From Treponema sp. (GTDB taxonomy: Bacteria > Spirochaetota > Spirochaetia > Treponematales > Breznakiellaceae): a stretch of 12,499 nt of DNA. Numbering within the stretch: position 1 is the stretch's first letter; each line of letters begins with the position of its first letter. Of the stretch, positions 1-6,802 are shown in pieces. The translations under genes and the position numbers were made by a program. Under the pieces are notes generated by a model. The model did not search any database. It saw only the letters and a program-made list of their open reading frames with translations, and had not been told where the DNA came from. The stretch spans positions 1-12,499 of the forward strand of contig JAISYA010000215.1 in assembly GCA_031270205.1 (NCBI GenBank). Reading direction: 5' to 3'.

Positions 1-1
1 A

Positions 2-145
2 AATGTTGACGCCGCCAATCCCAATTACAGGGGCGAAAACGGTATGCTGTTGAATAAAGCCGGTACTACCTTGCTTGCGTACCCCAGCGCTAGAGGCGCG
101 GTAACATTGGCTACGGTAACGGCCATCGACATTGCCGCCTTCTAC
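2..145 (+). repeat. 79-codon LRR module, copy 1
   Basis: This 144-bp stretch recurs at 239-382 (offset 237 bp, exactly 79 codons) with three mismatches by eye. They change R to K, A to V and T to I. Similarity fades gradually beyond the 3' end. Copy 1 may extend left of the window. Confidence 0.9.
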
Positions 146-787
146 GGCTGTACGTCCCTGACCACGGTGAGCCTCCCGGCAACTCTGACATCAATTGGCA
201 GCTATGCTTTTGCCAGCTGCCCCAACTTGACCGCCATAAATGTTGACGCCGCCAATCCCAATTACAAGGGCGAAAACGGTATGCTGTTGAATAAAGCCGG
301 TACTACCTTGCTTGCGTACCCCAGCGCTAGAGGCGTGGTAATATTGGCTACGGTAACGGCCATCGACATTGCCGCCTTCTACAGCTGTAAGTCCCTGACA
401 GAGGTGAGCCTCCCGGCGGCGACATCCATCGGCGAACACGCCTTCGACAACTGTACAAGCCTGACAGAGGTGAGCCTCCCGGCGGCGACATCCATCGGCG
501 AGCAGGCCTTCCATCATACCGGCGAGACAGCCCTCACCGTTACCCTGGGCAGCACGGTTCCCACGCTGGGAATTCGCTTGTTCCATGAGGTCTATCCCGC
601 CAAGACCGTAACCGTCAAGGTTCCTTCCGGCGCGGCGGCCTGGAGCGGCAAAACCGGAACCTTCTCCGGGACCAATGCCACTGTCAACTGGGGCAACAGC
701 TTCCGGGGCGGGGGCTGGGACGGGTCGGCCTTTGTGAGCGGCGGCGAGGTCAACAGCTATATCACGCTGACCGTCAAGTATCAGTGA
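2..787 (+). CDS. BspA-like leucine-rich-repeat surface protein, 3' part
   Basis: The reading frame is open through the left edge, so this is the C-terminal ~261 residues of a longer protein; an internal Met at 44 is not a true start. It carries LRR_5/TpLRR-type repeats (segments such as 'CTSLTEVSLPAATSIGEHAF' in 22-residue steps) separated by a non-canonical insert beginning 'NVDAANPNY' that occurs twice, 79 residues apart. The last ~90 residues form a distinct tail with 'VKVPSGAAAW', 'VNWGNSFRGGGWDG' and a terminal beta-like strand 'YITLTVKYQ'; I recall this tail from termite-gut treponeme LRR proteins but cannot verify it here. Family members are typically exported and bind host or bacterial surfaces; the signal peptide would lie outside the window. 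Function and ligand are inferred from family only. The gene converges on the minus-strand genes that follow. Confidence 0.85.
   Translation, partial: NVDAANPNYRGENGMLLNKAGTTLLAYPSARGAVTLATVTAIDIAAFYGCTSLTTVSLPATLTSIGSYAFASCPNLTAINVDAANPNYKGENGMLLNKAGTTLLAYPSARGVVILATVTAIDIAAFYSCKSLTEVSLPAATSIGEHAFDNCTSLTEVSLPAATSIGEQAFHHTGETALTVTLGSTVPTLGIRLFHEVYPAKTVTVKVPSGAAAWSGKTGTFSGTNATVNWGNSFRGGGWDGSAFVSGGEVNSYITLTVKYQ
239..382 (+). repeat. 79-codon LRR module, copy 2
   Basis: Second copy of the 144-bp segment at 2-145, in frame with it. The reading frame is preserved through both copies, so the duplication adds a whole structural module rather than breaking the gene. Confidence 0.9.
395..506 (+). repeat. 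Two 66-bp LRR units in tandem
   Basis: The segment starting at 395 and the one starting at 461 share a near-identical first ~45 bases (395-440 versus 461-506) at 66-bp, or 22-codon, spacing. Both encode 'LTEVSLPAATSIGE'. This is the basic 22-residue LRR unit, duplicated recently enough to keep DNA identity. Confidence 0.85.
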
Positions 788-802
788 ACGGCAAACAACT
801 AA

Positions 803-841
803 CAATGAACAGCGGGGGGCGCGTCTTTCCGTTGTTCATTG
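803..841 (+). terminator. Hairpin just after the LRR stop codon
   Basis: A 13-bp stem with one G-U pair (803-815 with 829-841) encloses a 13-base loop, 15 bp after the LRR gene stop. No T-tract follows, so it may be an RNA-stabilising hairpin or weak terminator rather than a classical one. Confidence 0.4.
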
Positions 842-973
842 AAGCTGTTCCAAAACTAATTGACTGTGCGCTCACGCGCAGGGCTTTGGGACAGGCTTGA
901 GCCAAAGGCTCTTGCGGTTTCTTGGGCTTAAAAGCCCCTGGTTCAGCCTTGCGAAACTGTAAATTGCAAGGTT

Positions 974-1014
974 GCTTTCCCAAAAGTGAAGTTTTTGGGA
1001 AAGCCTCTCTTTTT
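974..1014 (+). terminator. Rho-independent terminator candidate, plus direction
   Basis: A perfect 12-bp inverted repeat (974-985 with 993-1004) has a 7-base loop and is followed by 'ctctcttttt'. It lies about 190 bp after the LRR gene and points the right way for that transcript. It could instead be part of a dispersed repeat. Confidence 0.55.
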
Positions 1015-1038
1015 ACTGTATTCTCCGCCCAAAAGCGG

Positions 1039-1065
1039 AAAAACCAAAACGCCGCGAAAAGCGGC
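1039..1065 (-). terminator. Rho-independent terminator candidate, minus direction
   Basis: Read on the minus strand, GCCGC and GCGGC (1061-1065 with 1051-1055) pair around a 5-base loop, and the T-rich tail 'GTTTTGGTTTTT' follows. It suits the end of the transcript that runs through the methyltransferase gene. The stem is short, hence moderate confidence. Confidence 0.45.
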
Positions 1066-1149
1066 AGGACAAGCTGCTTGAAACTTCCCTGGGCCAGGTT
1101 TGAAAGGCTGAAACTGAAAGCCGGGCCTACGCACAGGGCAAAAGGAAAT

Positions 1150-1322
1150 AGTTTTCTTGGCCAGGGTGTCCTGCACGTTGTTGATAAGGTTCATAGTGGC
1201 GTTCACGAGCTTAGCAACGTCCTTAATCTGGCGCCGAACCTGGTTATGTCCAGCGCCTTTGCTGTGGGAGCGGACACGGGGTTTTGTTCCCCGCCGATCA
1301 GCTTATCCTTGTGACCGCCGCC
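1150..1322 (-). pseudogene. Possible frameshifted coding remnant
   Basis: On the minus strand two adjacent frames read like ordinary protein. One is 'KLIGGEQNPVSAPTAKALDI' just downstream of the methyltransferase coding end; after an apparent frameshift near 1240 another frame gives 'QIKDVAKLVNATMNLINNVQ' and then 'DTLAKKT'. Neither has its own start codon with a ribosome binding site, and I do not recognise the family. It overlaps the last codons of the methyltransferase gene, so that protein's extreme C-terminus may come from a rearrangement. Chance coding-like composition is a real alternative. Confidence 0.25.
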
Positions 1323-2167
1323 TGGGCCATGGGCCAGGAAATTTTCATGCTCGCATTGGTGGTGACTAACATTCGCTTCTCTCCCACATGGTAGAGTTTT
1401 TTCTCAAGGTAATCCTTCAAAACCCGCAGTTGTTCCGGGCCCTTTGCGTCATAGCGTCCGGCGTAGGTTTCCAGCGCGGCTTCAAAGGAATCGTACATGG
1501 TTCTTCGGGTATGCCGCAGGGTCTTTACATCCGGGTAAATGCCCATGGAATAGAGCAGATTGAAAATAATATTGCTCTCCGGAACCGGATAATAGGGCTT
1601 GCCGTGCAGCAGAGGCCACAGTTCCATGGATTCCTGATCCCAGGACTGGATCCCCGTATGCCAGTAGATCGCAATGGTTCCCAGGGTAAGCTCCATCATT
1701 TTTTCAATGCTCGCTTTGAGATCGATCATCCCCATGGAAAAAGACGCAAAGGTAAGATCGTAGGGAGGCTGTAATTCTTCTTTGTCCACGTCATCCCATT
1801 TTTTGGCGATAAGCTGAATGTTGTCCAAATTTTCCAGGGCGATCTGTTCCCGCAACACCGCTGCCATGCCCGGCGCGGGCTCCACCGCGGTAACCCGGGC
1901 GGCGATTTTGGCGACCGGGATGGCAATGTTGCCCGGACCGGCCCCTATGTCGAGCGCCCGCGCCCCGCTCTGAATCATGGAGCAAATATCGGCGATCCGT
2001 TCCTTTGCCGCCGGGCTTTGCAAAGAATGGTGAAAAAATTCCTTTGCGGCTTCTTTATCGGCCCAGGAATGCCAACATTCGCCGCCGTGCCCGGAGTCGA
2101 TATTTTGCCACTGGGCCTCTACCCAGACATCGTTCCAGTCGATGGCCTTTACGTCAATTGCAGCCAT
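1298..2167 (-). CDS. Class I SAM-dependent methyltransferase
   Basis: This 289-residue protein has the Rossmann motif I 'ALDIGAGPGNIAIPVA' at about residues 70-85, followed by the acidic-loop strand 'VTAVEPAPGM', as in UbiE/type-11 methyltransferases. It should be cytosolic and use S-adenosylmethionine; the acceptor cannot be read from sequence. The N-terminus is rich in tryptophan (WNDVW, WQN, WHSW), perhaps an acceptor-binding lid. The ATG at 2167 is preceded by a strong GGAGG 8 bases upstream. It starts 37 bp after the CbiO-type ATPase gene and is probably the last gene of that operon, which suggests a role linked to metal or corrinoid/tetrapyrrole handling; that link is inference from position. 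The last ~10 residues look unlike a conserved C-terminus and may be altered by rearrangement. Confidence 0.85.
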   Translation of the reverse strand: MAAIDVKAIDWNDVWVEAQWQNIDSGHGGECWHSWADKEAAKEFFHHSLQSPAAKERIADICSMIQSGARALDIGAGPGNIAIPVAKIAARVTAVEPAPGMAAVLREQIALENLDNIQLIAKKWDDVDKEELQPPYDLTFASFSMGMIDLKASIEKMMELTLGTIAIYWHTGIQSWDQESMELWPLLHGKPYYPVPESNIIFNLLYSMGIYPDVKTLRHTRRTMYDSFEAALETYAGRYDAKGPEQLRVLKDYLEKKLYHVGEKRMLVTTNASMKISWPMAQAAVTRIS

Positions 2168-2204
2168 AGTTTTCCTCCATAATAATTCGCCGGCCGTCCC
2201 GCCC

Positions 2205-2900
2205 CTATAGCCCGCATTCCTCCATCAGGGCAGAGTCTCCGAAAAGCGCCTCCGTGCTGCCCTGGGCGCGGATGCCGCCGTCTTTCAGGATCAGGGCCCG
2301 GGCGCAGAGCTGCGCGGCAAAAGGGAGGTCGTGGGTGGCGATGATCTTGGTGTGCGGCAGGGGCTTCAACGCGGCGATAAGGGAGCGCCGGGCGCGGGGG
2401 TCCAGGAAGGCTGTCGGTTCGTCGAACAGCATCACTTCCGGCCGCATGGTCAGGACGGTGGCAATGGCCGCAAGCCGCTTTTCGCCGCCCGACAGACGCA
2501 GGGGGGAACGGTCCTTGAGGCGGGAAATGCCCAGGAGTTCCAAAGCGCCGGCCGCGCGGCGGGCGGCGTCTTCCTCGGAGAGGCCCAGATTCCGGGGGCC
2601 GAAGACCAGGTCTTCATAGATGCTGGGCATGAAAAGCTGATCTTCGGGGTTCTGGAACACCAGGCCCACCTTTCGGCGCAGATCCCCGGGATTATCCGGA
2701 TCAAGTTCCACGCCCGCAACGCTGACCGAACCGGAGCTGAGGGGCAGTATCCCTACCAGGGCGAGGAGCAGGCTGGTCTTTCCCGCTCCGTTCGCCCCCA
2801 CCAGGGCGATGTTCTCCCCGGCCTTCGCCTCGAAGCTGACATCGGCAAAGGCCCGTATGCCCCCCGGGTACACTGCGCTTATGCCGCGGACACTCAGCAT
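2205..2900 (-). CDS. cbiO: Ni/Co ECF-type ABC transporter ATPase (CbiO/NikO)
   Basis: A ~231-residue ABC ATPase that powers the CbiMNQO-type nickel or cobalt importer from the cytosolic face. Walker A is 'GANGAGKTS' near residue 36, the Q-loop is 'VFQNPEDQLF' (the NPEDQ form is typical of ECF/CbiO ATPases), the signature is 'LSGGEKR', Walker B is 'VMLFDEPTAFLD' and the H-loop is 'IIATHD'. All catalytic residues are present. The ATG at 2900 overlaps the stop codon of the CbiQ gene by one base (TGATG); a GTG one codon earlier (2903) is an alternative start. The overlap implies translational coupling. Nickel and cobalt cannot be told apart from the ATPase. Confidence 0.93.
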   Translation of the reverse strand: MLSVRGISAVYPGGIRAFADVSFEAKAGENIALVGANGAGKTSLLLALVGILPLSSGSVSVAGVELDPDNPGDLRRKVGLVFQNPEDQLFMPSIYEDLVFGPRNLGLSEEDAARRAAGALELLGISRLKDRSPLRLSGGEKRLAAIATVLTMRPEVMLFDEPTAFLDPRARRSLIAALKPLPHTKIIATHDLPFAAQLCARALILKDGGIRAQGSTEALFGDSALMEECGL

Positions 2901-3748
2901 CACAGAAAGCCCCCGATCAGGCGCCCCGCAAGGAGGGGCAGATCAACAAAACGGAAAAGCGCGCAGAAGGAAGCCACGGCAAGCAGAAAAACTGCGTCCG
3001 CGGCTCTACAGGGAAAGGCGGAAACCGACGGCGTTTTCATGGAATAGCCCCGGCACTTCATGGCCGCGTAGACCCTTTCCGCCCGGACGGCGCTGCGCAG
3101 AAAAAGGTGGCCCACAAAACTCCCCATGTGGGACAGGGCCACCCCTTTTGTGTTTGCCGAGCGCAGCTTGTAGGCGGTGTACATGGAATCGGATTCGGCC
3201 AGGAGCGTTCCGATGTACCGGTAACACAGTTCCAGCAAAGTAACAAAAATAGCCGGCACACGGAAACGCCGGAGCTGGGCCGCCAGCGCCGTCCACGGGG
3301 TAGTGGCGATAAGGATAAGCGCCGCCGCCACGCAGAGCAGGGTTCGTAAGATGAGCGCCCAGAACGACAGAAACCCCAAGCTTATGGTCAGTCTTCCTAT
3401 CGAAAAAGCGGCGCCCCGTTCCAGGACAAGGTTGGAAAGCCCCGCGAAAAGGCAGAAGGGCAGGGACAGGGCCGTTCGTTTTACCAGCAGCGAAGGCGGC
3501 AGCTCCCCCAGGGCGATGAGGACGCAGGGATAGAACAGGAAGGGACAGAGCCGCCCCAGGCTGTAGCGGTCAAAAGAAATCACCGTTGCCATGAACAGCA
3601 CACAGGAAATCAGCTTTGCCCCGGGGTGAAGCCGGTGGAGGGCCGTATTTTTCCCGGCAAGCAATTCCAGAGCGTACAGTTCCCGGCCCGCGTCGGCCCT
3701 GCCCAGTATGCTCAGGCGGGTTTGCCCCTGCTGTTCTTTACCCGCCAT
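2900..3748 (-). CDS. cbiQ: Ni/Co ECF transporter transmembrane coupling protein (CbiQ/NikQ)
   Basis: This 282-residue T-component couples ATPase dimer motion to the metal-binding CbiM subunit. It starts with a ~35-residue hydrophilic region and 'LHRLHPGAKL', the usual entry to the first membrane helix, followed by several hydrophobic segments. The cytoplasmic coupling region is visible as 'LRRFRVPAIFVTLLELCYRY' and the family motif 'RAERVYAAMKCRGY' near the end. The start at 3748 overlaps the 3' end of the CbiM gene by 37 bp; a later start is possible, but the overlapping arrangement fits coupled translation in the operon. Confidence 0.92.
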   Translation of the reverse strand: MAGKEQQGQTRLSILGRADAGRELYALELLAGKNTALHRLHPGAKLISCVLFMATVISFDRYSLGRLCPFLFYPCVLIALGELPPSLLVKRTALSLPFCLFAGLSNLVLERGAAFSIGRLTISLGFLSFWALILRTLLCVAAALILIATTPWTALAAQLRRFRVPAIFVTLLELCYRYIGTLLAESDSMYTAYKLRSANTKGVALSHMGSFVGHLFLRSAVRAERVYAAMKCRGYSMKTPSVSAFPCRAADAVFLLAVASFCALFRFVDLPLLAGRLIGGFL

Positions 3749-4722
3749 ATCACAAAGCCCGCCAGCCCCGCCAGAGCGCAGGTCAGGAGGGAACCCACAA
3801 TGCCCGCCACCGCGGTCCCCGCGGCGGATCCTTCTTCATCGGAAGGAAAGCCATAGTCGGGCATGAACGCGGTGGCCTCCTGGATCGCCTCGGCCTGACG
3901 GAAAGCCGGGCCCTCGGCCTCAAGCTCCGCGGTTCCGGCCACGCCTTCCATGGACCATTCAAGGCCGTCCGGGTAGGCGGAGGCAAATAGTGAAAGTATG
4001 CCGCCCACCACCAGAGTCGCCGCCCCCAGGGCAAGCAGCGTTTTTTTTACCGAAACCGCCTGGGGCAGGGAAACCCCCGATCCGCTTGATTCGAGAATCT
4101 CGGGCCTCATGGCAAACACAAAATCGAGCGCCGCGGCGGTGACTATACCCTCGACAACGCCGATGGCCAGGTGGATGGGCTGCATAAGCGCCACAAAAGC
4201 GCCGAAGGGAAGCGCCGTCACCCCCGAAGCCAGGGTCTCCAGAACCACCCCAAAGGCGCCGATCTGCAGGCCCGCCACCACCGACACAATCGACGCAAGG
4301 CTGATCCGTTTTACCGTATAGCCCCCGCGCAGCAGGGGTTTGAAGATCAGGGGATACACCGCCAAACAGGGAATGACCCCCATATTGAAGATATTGCAAC
4401 CCAGGGCAAGGAGGCCGCCGTCGGCGAAGAAAAGGCACTGTATCGCCAGCACAGCGGCGATGGTAAGCAGCGCCGGGAAAGCGCCGAGCAAGCCCGCAAG
4501 CAGGATGCCGCCCCCTATATGCCCGCTTGAACCCGTGGCCGGGATCGTAAAGTTGATCATCTGGGCGGCAAAGACAAAGGCCCCGGCCACCGCCATAAGG
4601 GGCACCTTTTTTTCTCCCAGTTCGTTTTTGATTTTTGCCGTCGCGTACGCCACTGCCGCGGCGCTTGCCACCCAAGCCGTCCCGCCAACAGCGGGAGAGA
4701 TTAAAGCGTCTGCCATGTGCAT
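3712..4722 (-). CDS. cbiM: CbiM-CbiN-like fusion, metal-binding component of Ni/Co importer
   Basis: A 336-residue membrane protein that captures the metal ion for the CbiMNQO/NikMNQO transporter. I chose the ATG at 4722 over an upstream in-frame start at 4818 for two reasons: GAGGAG sits 7 bases before it, and it yields 'MHMADALISP', placing His at position 2 as in CbiM/NikM, where the N-terminal Met-His helps bind the metal. A second ligand-type histidine lies in 'GSSGHIGGGIL' at residue 68. The middle is polytopic. The C-terminal ~100 residues begin with a membrane helix and 'SAYPDGLEW', the PDGLE signature of the CbiN-like domain, and end in another helix, so M and N are fused. It is the first gene of the operon, after a ~210-nt leader. 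Nickel versus cobalt is undecided. Confidence 0.93.
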   Translation of the reverse strand: MHMADALISPAVGGTAWVASAAAVAYATAKIKNELGEKKVPLMAVAGAFVFAAQMINFTIPATGSSGHIGGGILLAGLLGAFPALLTIAAVLAIQCLFFADGGLLALGCNIFNMGVIPCLAVYPLIFKPLLRGGYTVKRISLASIVSVVAGLQIGAFGVVLETLASGVTALPFGAFVALMQPIHLAIGVVEGIVTAAALDFVFAMRPEILESSGSGVSLPQAVSVKKTLLALGAATLVVGGILSLFASAYPDGLEWSMEGVAGTAELEAEGPAFRQAEAIQEATAFMPDYGFPSDEEGSAAGTAVAGIVGSLLTCALAGLAGFVIWRVKNSRGKPA

Positions 4723-4941
4723 AGTCACACTCCTCACATAATTTTTTCCGGTTTCCCGGCCGGATTTATCAGACTGGCCTGATACCCCGGCGCGGAAACA
4801 AGCCCGGCGATAACCCAAGCGGCAAACGAGCCGCCCTGCTCCACTCCCTCTCCCTTCATGGGAGCGTCTTGTGTTGTTTTTTACGGACCGTGATTATTAC
4901 TGAGGATTCTTCCTTAGACCCCGGCTTCATGCCGTTGCCAA
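4723..4941 (-). promoter_or_regulatory. Long 5' leader of the Ni/Co operon
   Basis: From the predicted start of transcription (about 4935) to the CbiM start codon is ~210 nt without a convincing gene. It folds into several short hairpins (CTCCC/GGGAG, GCGGC/GCCGC and TATCAG/CTGATA pairs in minus-strand sense). Leader length and gene context suit a metal- or cobalamin-sensing riboswitch. Near its 3' end 'AGTCTGATAAATCCGGCC' resembles the AGUC...GGCC end of cobalamin riboswitches, but the conserved GCCACUG B12 box is absent and no GGACAG repeats of the NiCo riboswitch are seen. It is therefore left unclassified. Confidence 0.35.
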
Positions 4942-4971
4942 ACCATACCACAAGGTGGAGGGGCCTGTCAA
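4942..4971 (-). promoter_or_regulatory. Sigma70-type promoter for the Ni/Co operon
   Basis: On the minus strand a perfect TTGACA -35 box (4966-4971) is separated by 18 bp from TATGGT (4942-4947; four of six -10 positions match). It lies just past the exporter gene stop and reads toward CbiM. No terminator separates the exporter gene from it, so read-through from upstream is also likely. Confidence 0.6.
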
Positions 4972-4997
4972 GCGTTTTATAGGCATTATTCCATGGA

Positions 4998-6791
4998 TTA
5001 AAGCAGCGCCCCCGCGGTATCAAACTGATCCGAAACCAGGCCCTTGTAGAAGCCATCCTGGTTTATCAAGGCGCCAGGGGAGCCGATTTGCACAACCCGC
5101 CCCTCATTAAGGACGATGAGCTTGTCCGCCGACATAATCGTTGACAGCCGGTGGGCCACCATCAGGATGGTCCGGTGGGCAAGCTGTTCCTTCAGGGCCA
5201 GCCGGATGTGCCGCTCGCTTTCCGCGTCCAGGTTTGCCACCGCCTCGTCAAGGATCAGGACCGGGGCGTTCTTCAGAATCGCCCGGGCTATGGCCACCCG
5301 CTGCCGCTGGCCTCCGGACAGCCGGATCCCCCGCTCGCCGGTGAGGGTATCGTAAGCCCTGGGCAGGGACAGGATAAAGTCGTGGGCATAGGCCGCTTTT
5401 GCCGCCGCTATGACCGCCTCGTCGTCCGCATCCACATTGCCCAGGCGGATATTTTCACGGACCGATATATTAAAGAGGTACACGTCCTGGAGGACCGCGC
5501 AGGTCATGTCGTGCAGGCTGTTCAAAGGGATGCGGCGGAGGTCCCGGTTGTCAAGCCGGATGCTCCCCGATTGGGGGTCCCAATACCGCAGCAGCAGGTT
5601 TACACAGGTTGATTTCCCCGCCCCGGAAGGGCCCACCAGGGCAACCGTTTCCCCGGGCTTGACATCAAAACCCACGTCGTGCAACACCGGGGCCAGTTCC
5701 GGACGATAACTGAAAGAAACCTGATCAAAACTGATACTGCCTTCCAGGGGGCCTTCCGTATCGGCGGCCTGTTCTTCGTCCTGTACCACCGGCCTGGTGT
5801 CGAACACCACCTGCAGCCGGTTTGCCGCGGCAAAGACCAGCCCCAGGTTGCGGGCCGCGCCGCATACTTCAATCAGGGGAGAAAACAACAGCGCCGACAG
5901 CATCACCACCACCGGGTATACGGAAAAGGGAATGAGCCCCTGGGACACAAAAACTGCGGCCAATCCCATCACGATAACCGTAAAGCTCCCCACACAGAAC
6001 TGCATCAGCATGGTCTCCACCCCCTGCCGGCGGCTGTACTTTATCTGGGCCCGGTACAGATCCTGCATGGCCTCCCGGTTCTTTGCCTTGTAGCGTTCCA
6101 GATAGTTCAGGGTCAAAAGGTCCCGCAGCCCGTGGATCCCTTCTATAGTTACAGCGTTAGCCACCGCCAGTTTTTCCCGCACCTCCCGCCCCTGGGTGTC
6201 CGCCCGTTTTTGAAAGATGAACGGGGTGGCGCTCACCAGGACGGCAAAGACCAGCATCAGGATTGACAAGGCTCCGTGTATCCATGCCAGGGCCGCCAGT
6301 AGCAGCAGTGTTATCAGCCCCGCCACGAGGGCCGAGCCGAAGGTATGGGCCAGAAACCACTCCAGGATTTCCACATCCCCCATCAATGTCGCCCCTATCT
6401 GGCCTGAATGTTTCTCCAGCAGGAACGCCGGGGATAGCGCTTCAACCTTATCGTAGAGTTTGATCCGGAAGTCCTTCAACACCCGGTAGGCCACGTCATG
6501 GCCAAACCACATCTCTCCGTAGCACATCAGCGCCTTCGTAACAAGGCAGGCGCAGAGCCAGATGAAAAGCAGGCCGAAGCGCTCCCCAAGCCGCCCCTCC
6601 ATGGCCAGGGCCGCCATATACGCCACAAGGCCCGCGGAGGCAATGTTCGCGAGGTGTTTCAGGAAGGCGCTCACCATAGCGCCGATCATCTCCGGGAAAT
6701 AGGGCTTCATGGAAGCGGCAAGCCGTGCCACGTTTTTAAGCCGCTGCCCCTCGCCCCCGGTAGTGTTTATAGAGCTTTGTTTTTTATGCAT
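4998..6791 (-). CDS. ABC exporter-fold half-transporter, second subunit (CydC/YbtQ-like)
   Basis: A 597-residue fused membrane-ATPase protein: about six membrane helices in residues ~30-320, then an ABC ATPase. Walker A 'GPSGAGKST' lies near residue 386, the Q-loop is 'AVLQDVYLFN', the signature is 'LSGGQRQRVAIARA', Walker B is 'VLILDEAVANLD' and the H-loop is 'MVAHRLST'. The catalytic glutamate and histidine are both present, so the site looks active. The usual DEATSALD is replaced by DEAVANLD. The start at 6791 has an excellent AAGGAGG. It begins 11 bp after the partner gene, implying a heterodimer. Possible roles by family are thiol/haem-related export (CydDC), import of metallophores by exporter-fold proteins (YbtPQ, IrtAB) or lipid/drug export. 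The metal-transport neighbours favour a metallophore link, but only weakly. Confidence 0.88.
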   Translation of the reverse strand: MHKKQSSINTTGGEGQRLKNVARLAASMKPYFPEMIGAMVSAFLKHLANIASAGLVAYMAALAMEGRLGERFGLLFIWLCACLVTKALMCYGEMWFGHDVAYRVLKDFRIKLYDKVEALSPAFLLEKHSGQIGATLMGDVEILEWFLAHTFGSALVAGLITLLLLAALAWIHGALSILMLVFAVLVSATPFIFQKRADTQGREVREKLAVANAVTIEGIHGLRDLLTLNYLERYKAKNREAMQDLYRAQIKYSRRQGVETMLMQFCVGSFTVIVMGLAAVFVSQGLIPFSVYPVVVMLSALLFSPLIEVCGAARNLGLVFAAANRLQVVFDTRPVVQDEEQAADTEGPLEGSISFDQVSFSYRPELAPVLHDVGFDVKPGETVALVGPSGAGKSTCVNLLLRYWDPQSGSIRLDNRDLRRIPLNSLHDMTCAVLQDVYLFNISVRENIRLGNVDADDEAVIAAAKAAYAHDFILSLPRAYDTLTGERGIRLSGGQRQRVAIARAILKNAPVLILDEAVANLDAESERHIRLALKEQLAHRTILMVAHRLSTIMSADKLIVLNEGRVVQIGSPGALINQDGFYKGLVSDQFDTAGALL

Positions 6792-6802
6792 AGTTTTCCT
6801 CC

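Larger units (their letters stand above)
788..1297. other. Convergent, hairpin-rich spacer without a supported intact gene
   Basis: About 510 bp lie between the stop of the LRR gene (+) and the stop of the methyltransferase gene (-). The frames open here on either strand show no recognisable domain. The segment holds many short inverted repeats (803-841, 899-911, 925-937, 974-1004, 1024-1039, 1051-1065), which is more than two terminators need. A possible decayed coding fragment lies at its right end. Confidence 0.7.

Noticed and set aside
395..506. CRISPR-like repeat array in the LRR region
   Set aside because: The repeats are in-frame coding units encoding a 22-residue LRR, with no spacers of unique origin.
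191..805. Long minus-strand open frame opposite the LRR gene
   Set aside because: It is antisense to a repeat-bearing gene with clear domains; its length comes from the base composition of the repeats, and its sequence resembles no protein.
943..1314. Open frames on both strands in the convergent spacer (922-1314 plus, 943-1206 minus)
   Set aside because: They traverse several hairpins and show no domain; only the short protein-like segments at 1150-1322 were kept, at low confidence.
4723..4818. Upstream in-frame start for the CbiM gene at 4818
   Set aside because: It adds 32 polar residues ahead of the conserved Met-His start and lacks a good ribosome binding site, whereas 4722 has GAGGAG and the expected N-terminus.
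4723..4941. Calling the CbiM leader a cobalamin or NiCo riboswitch
   Set aside because: The GCCACUG B12 box and the GGACAG-type NiCo repeats are not present; only a partial likeness at the 3' end is seen.
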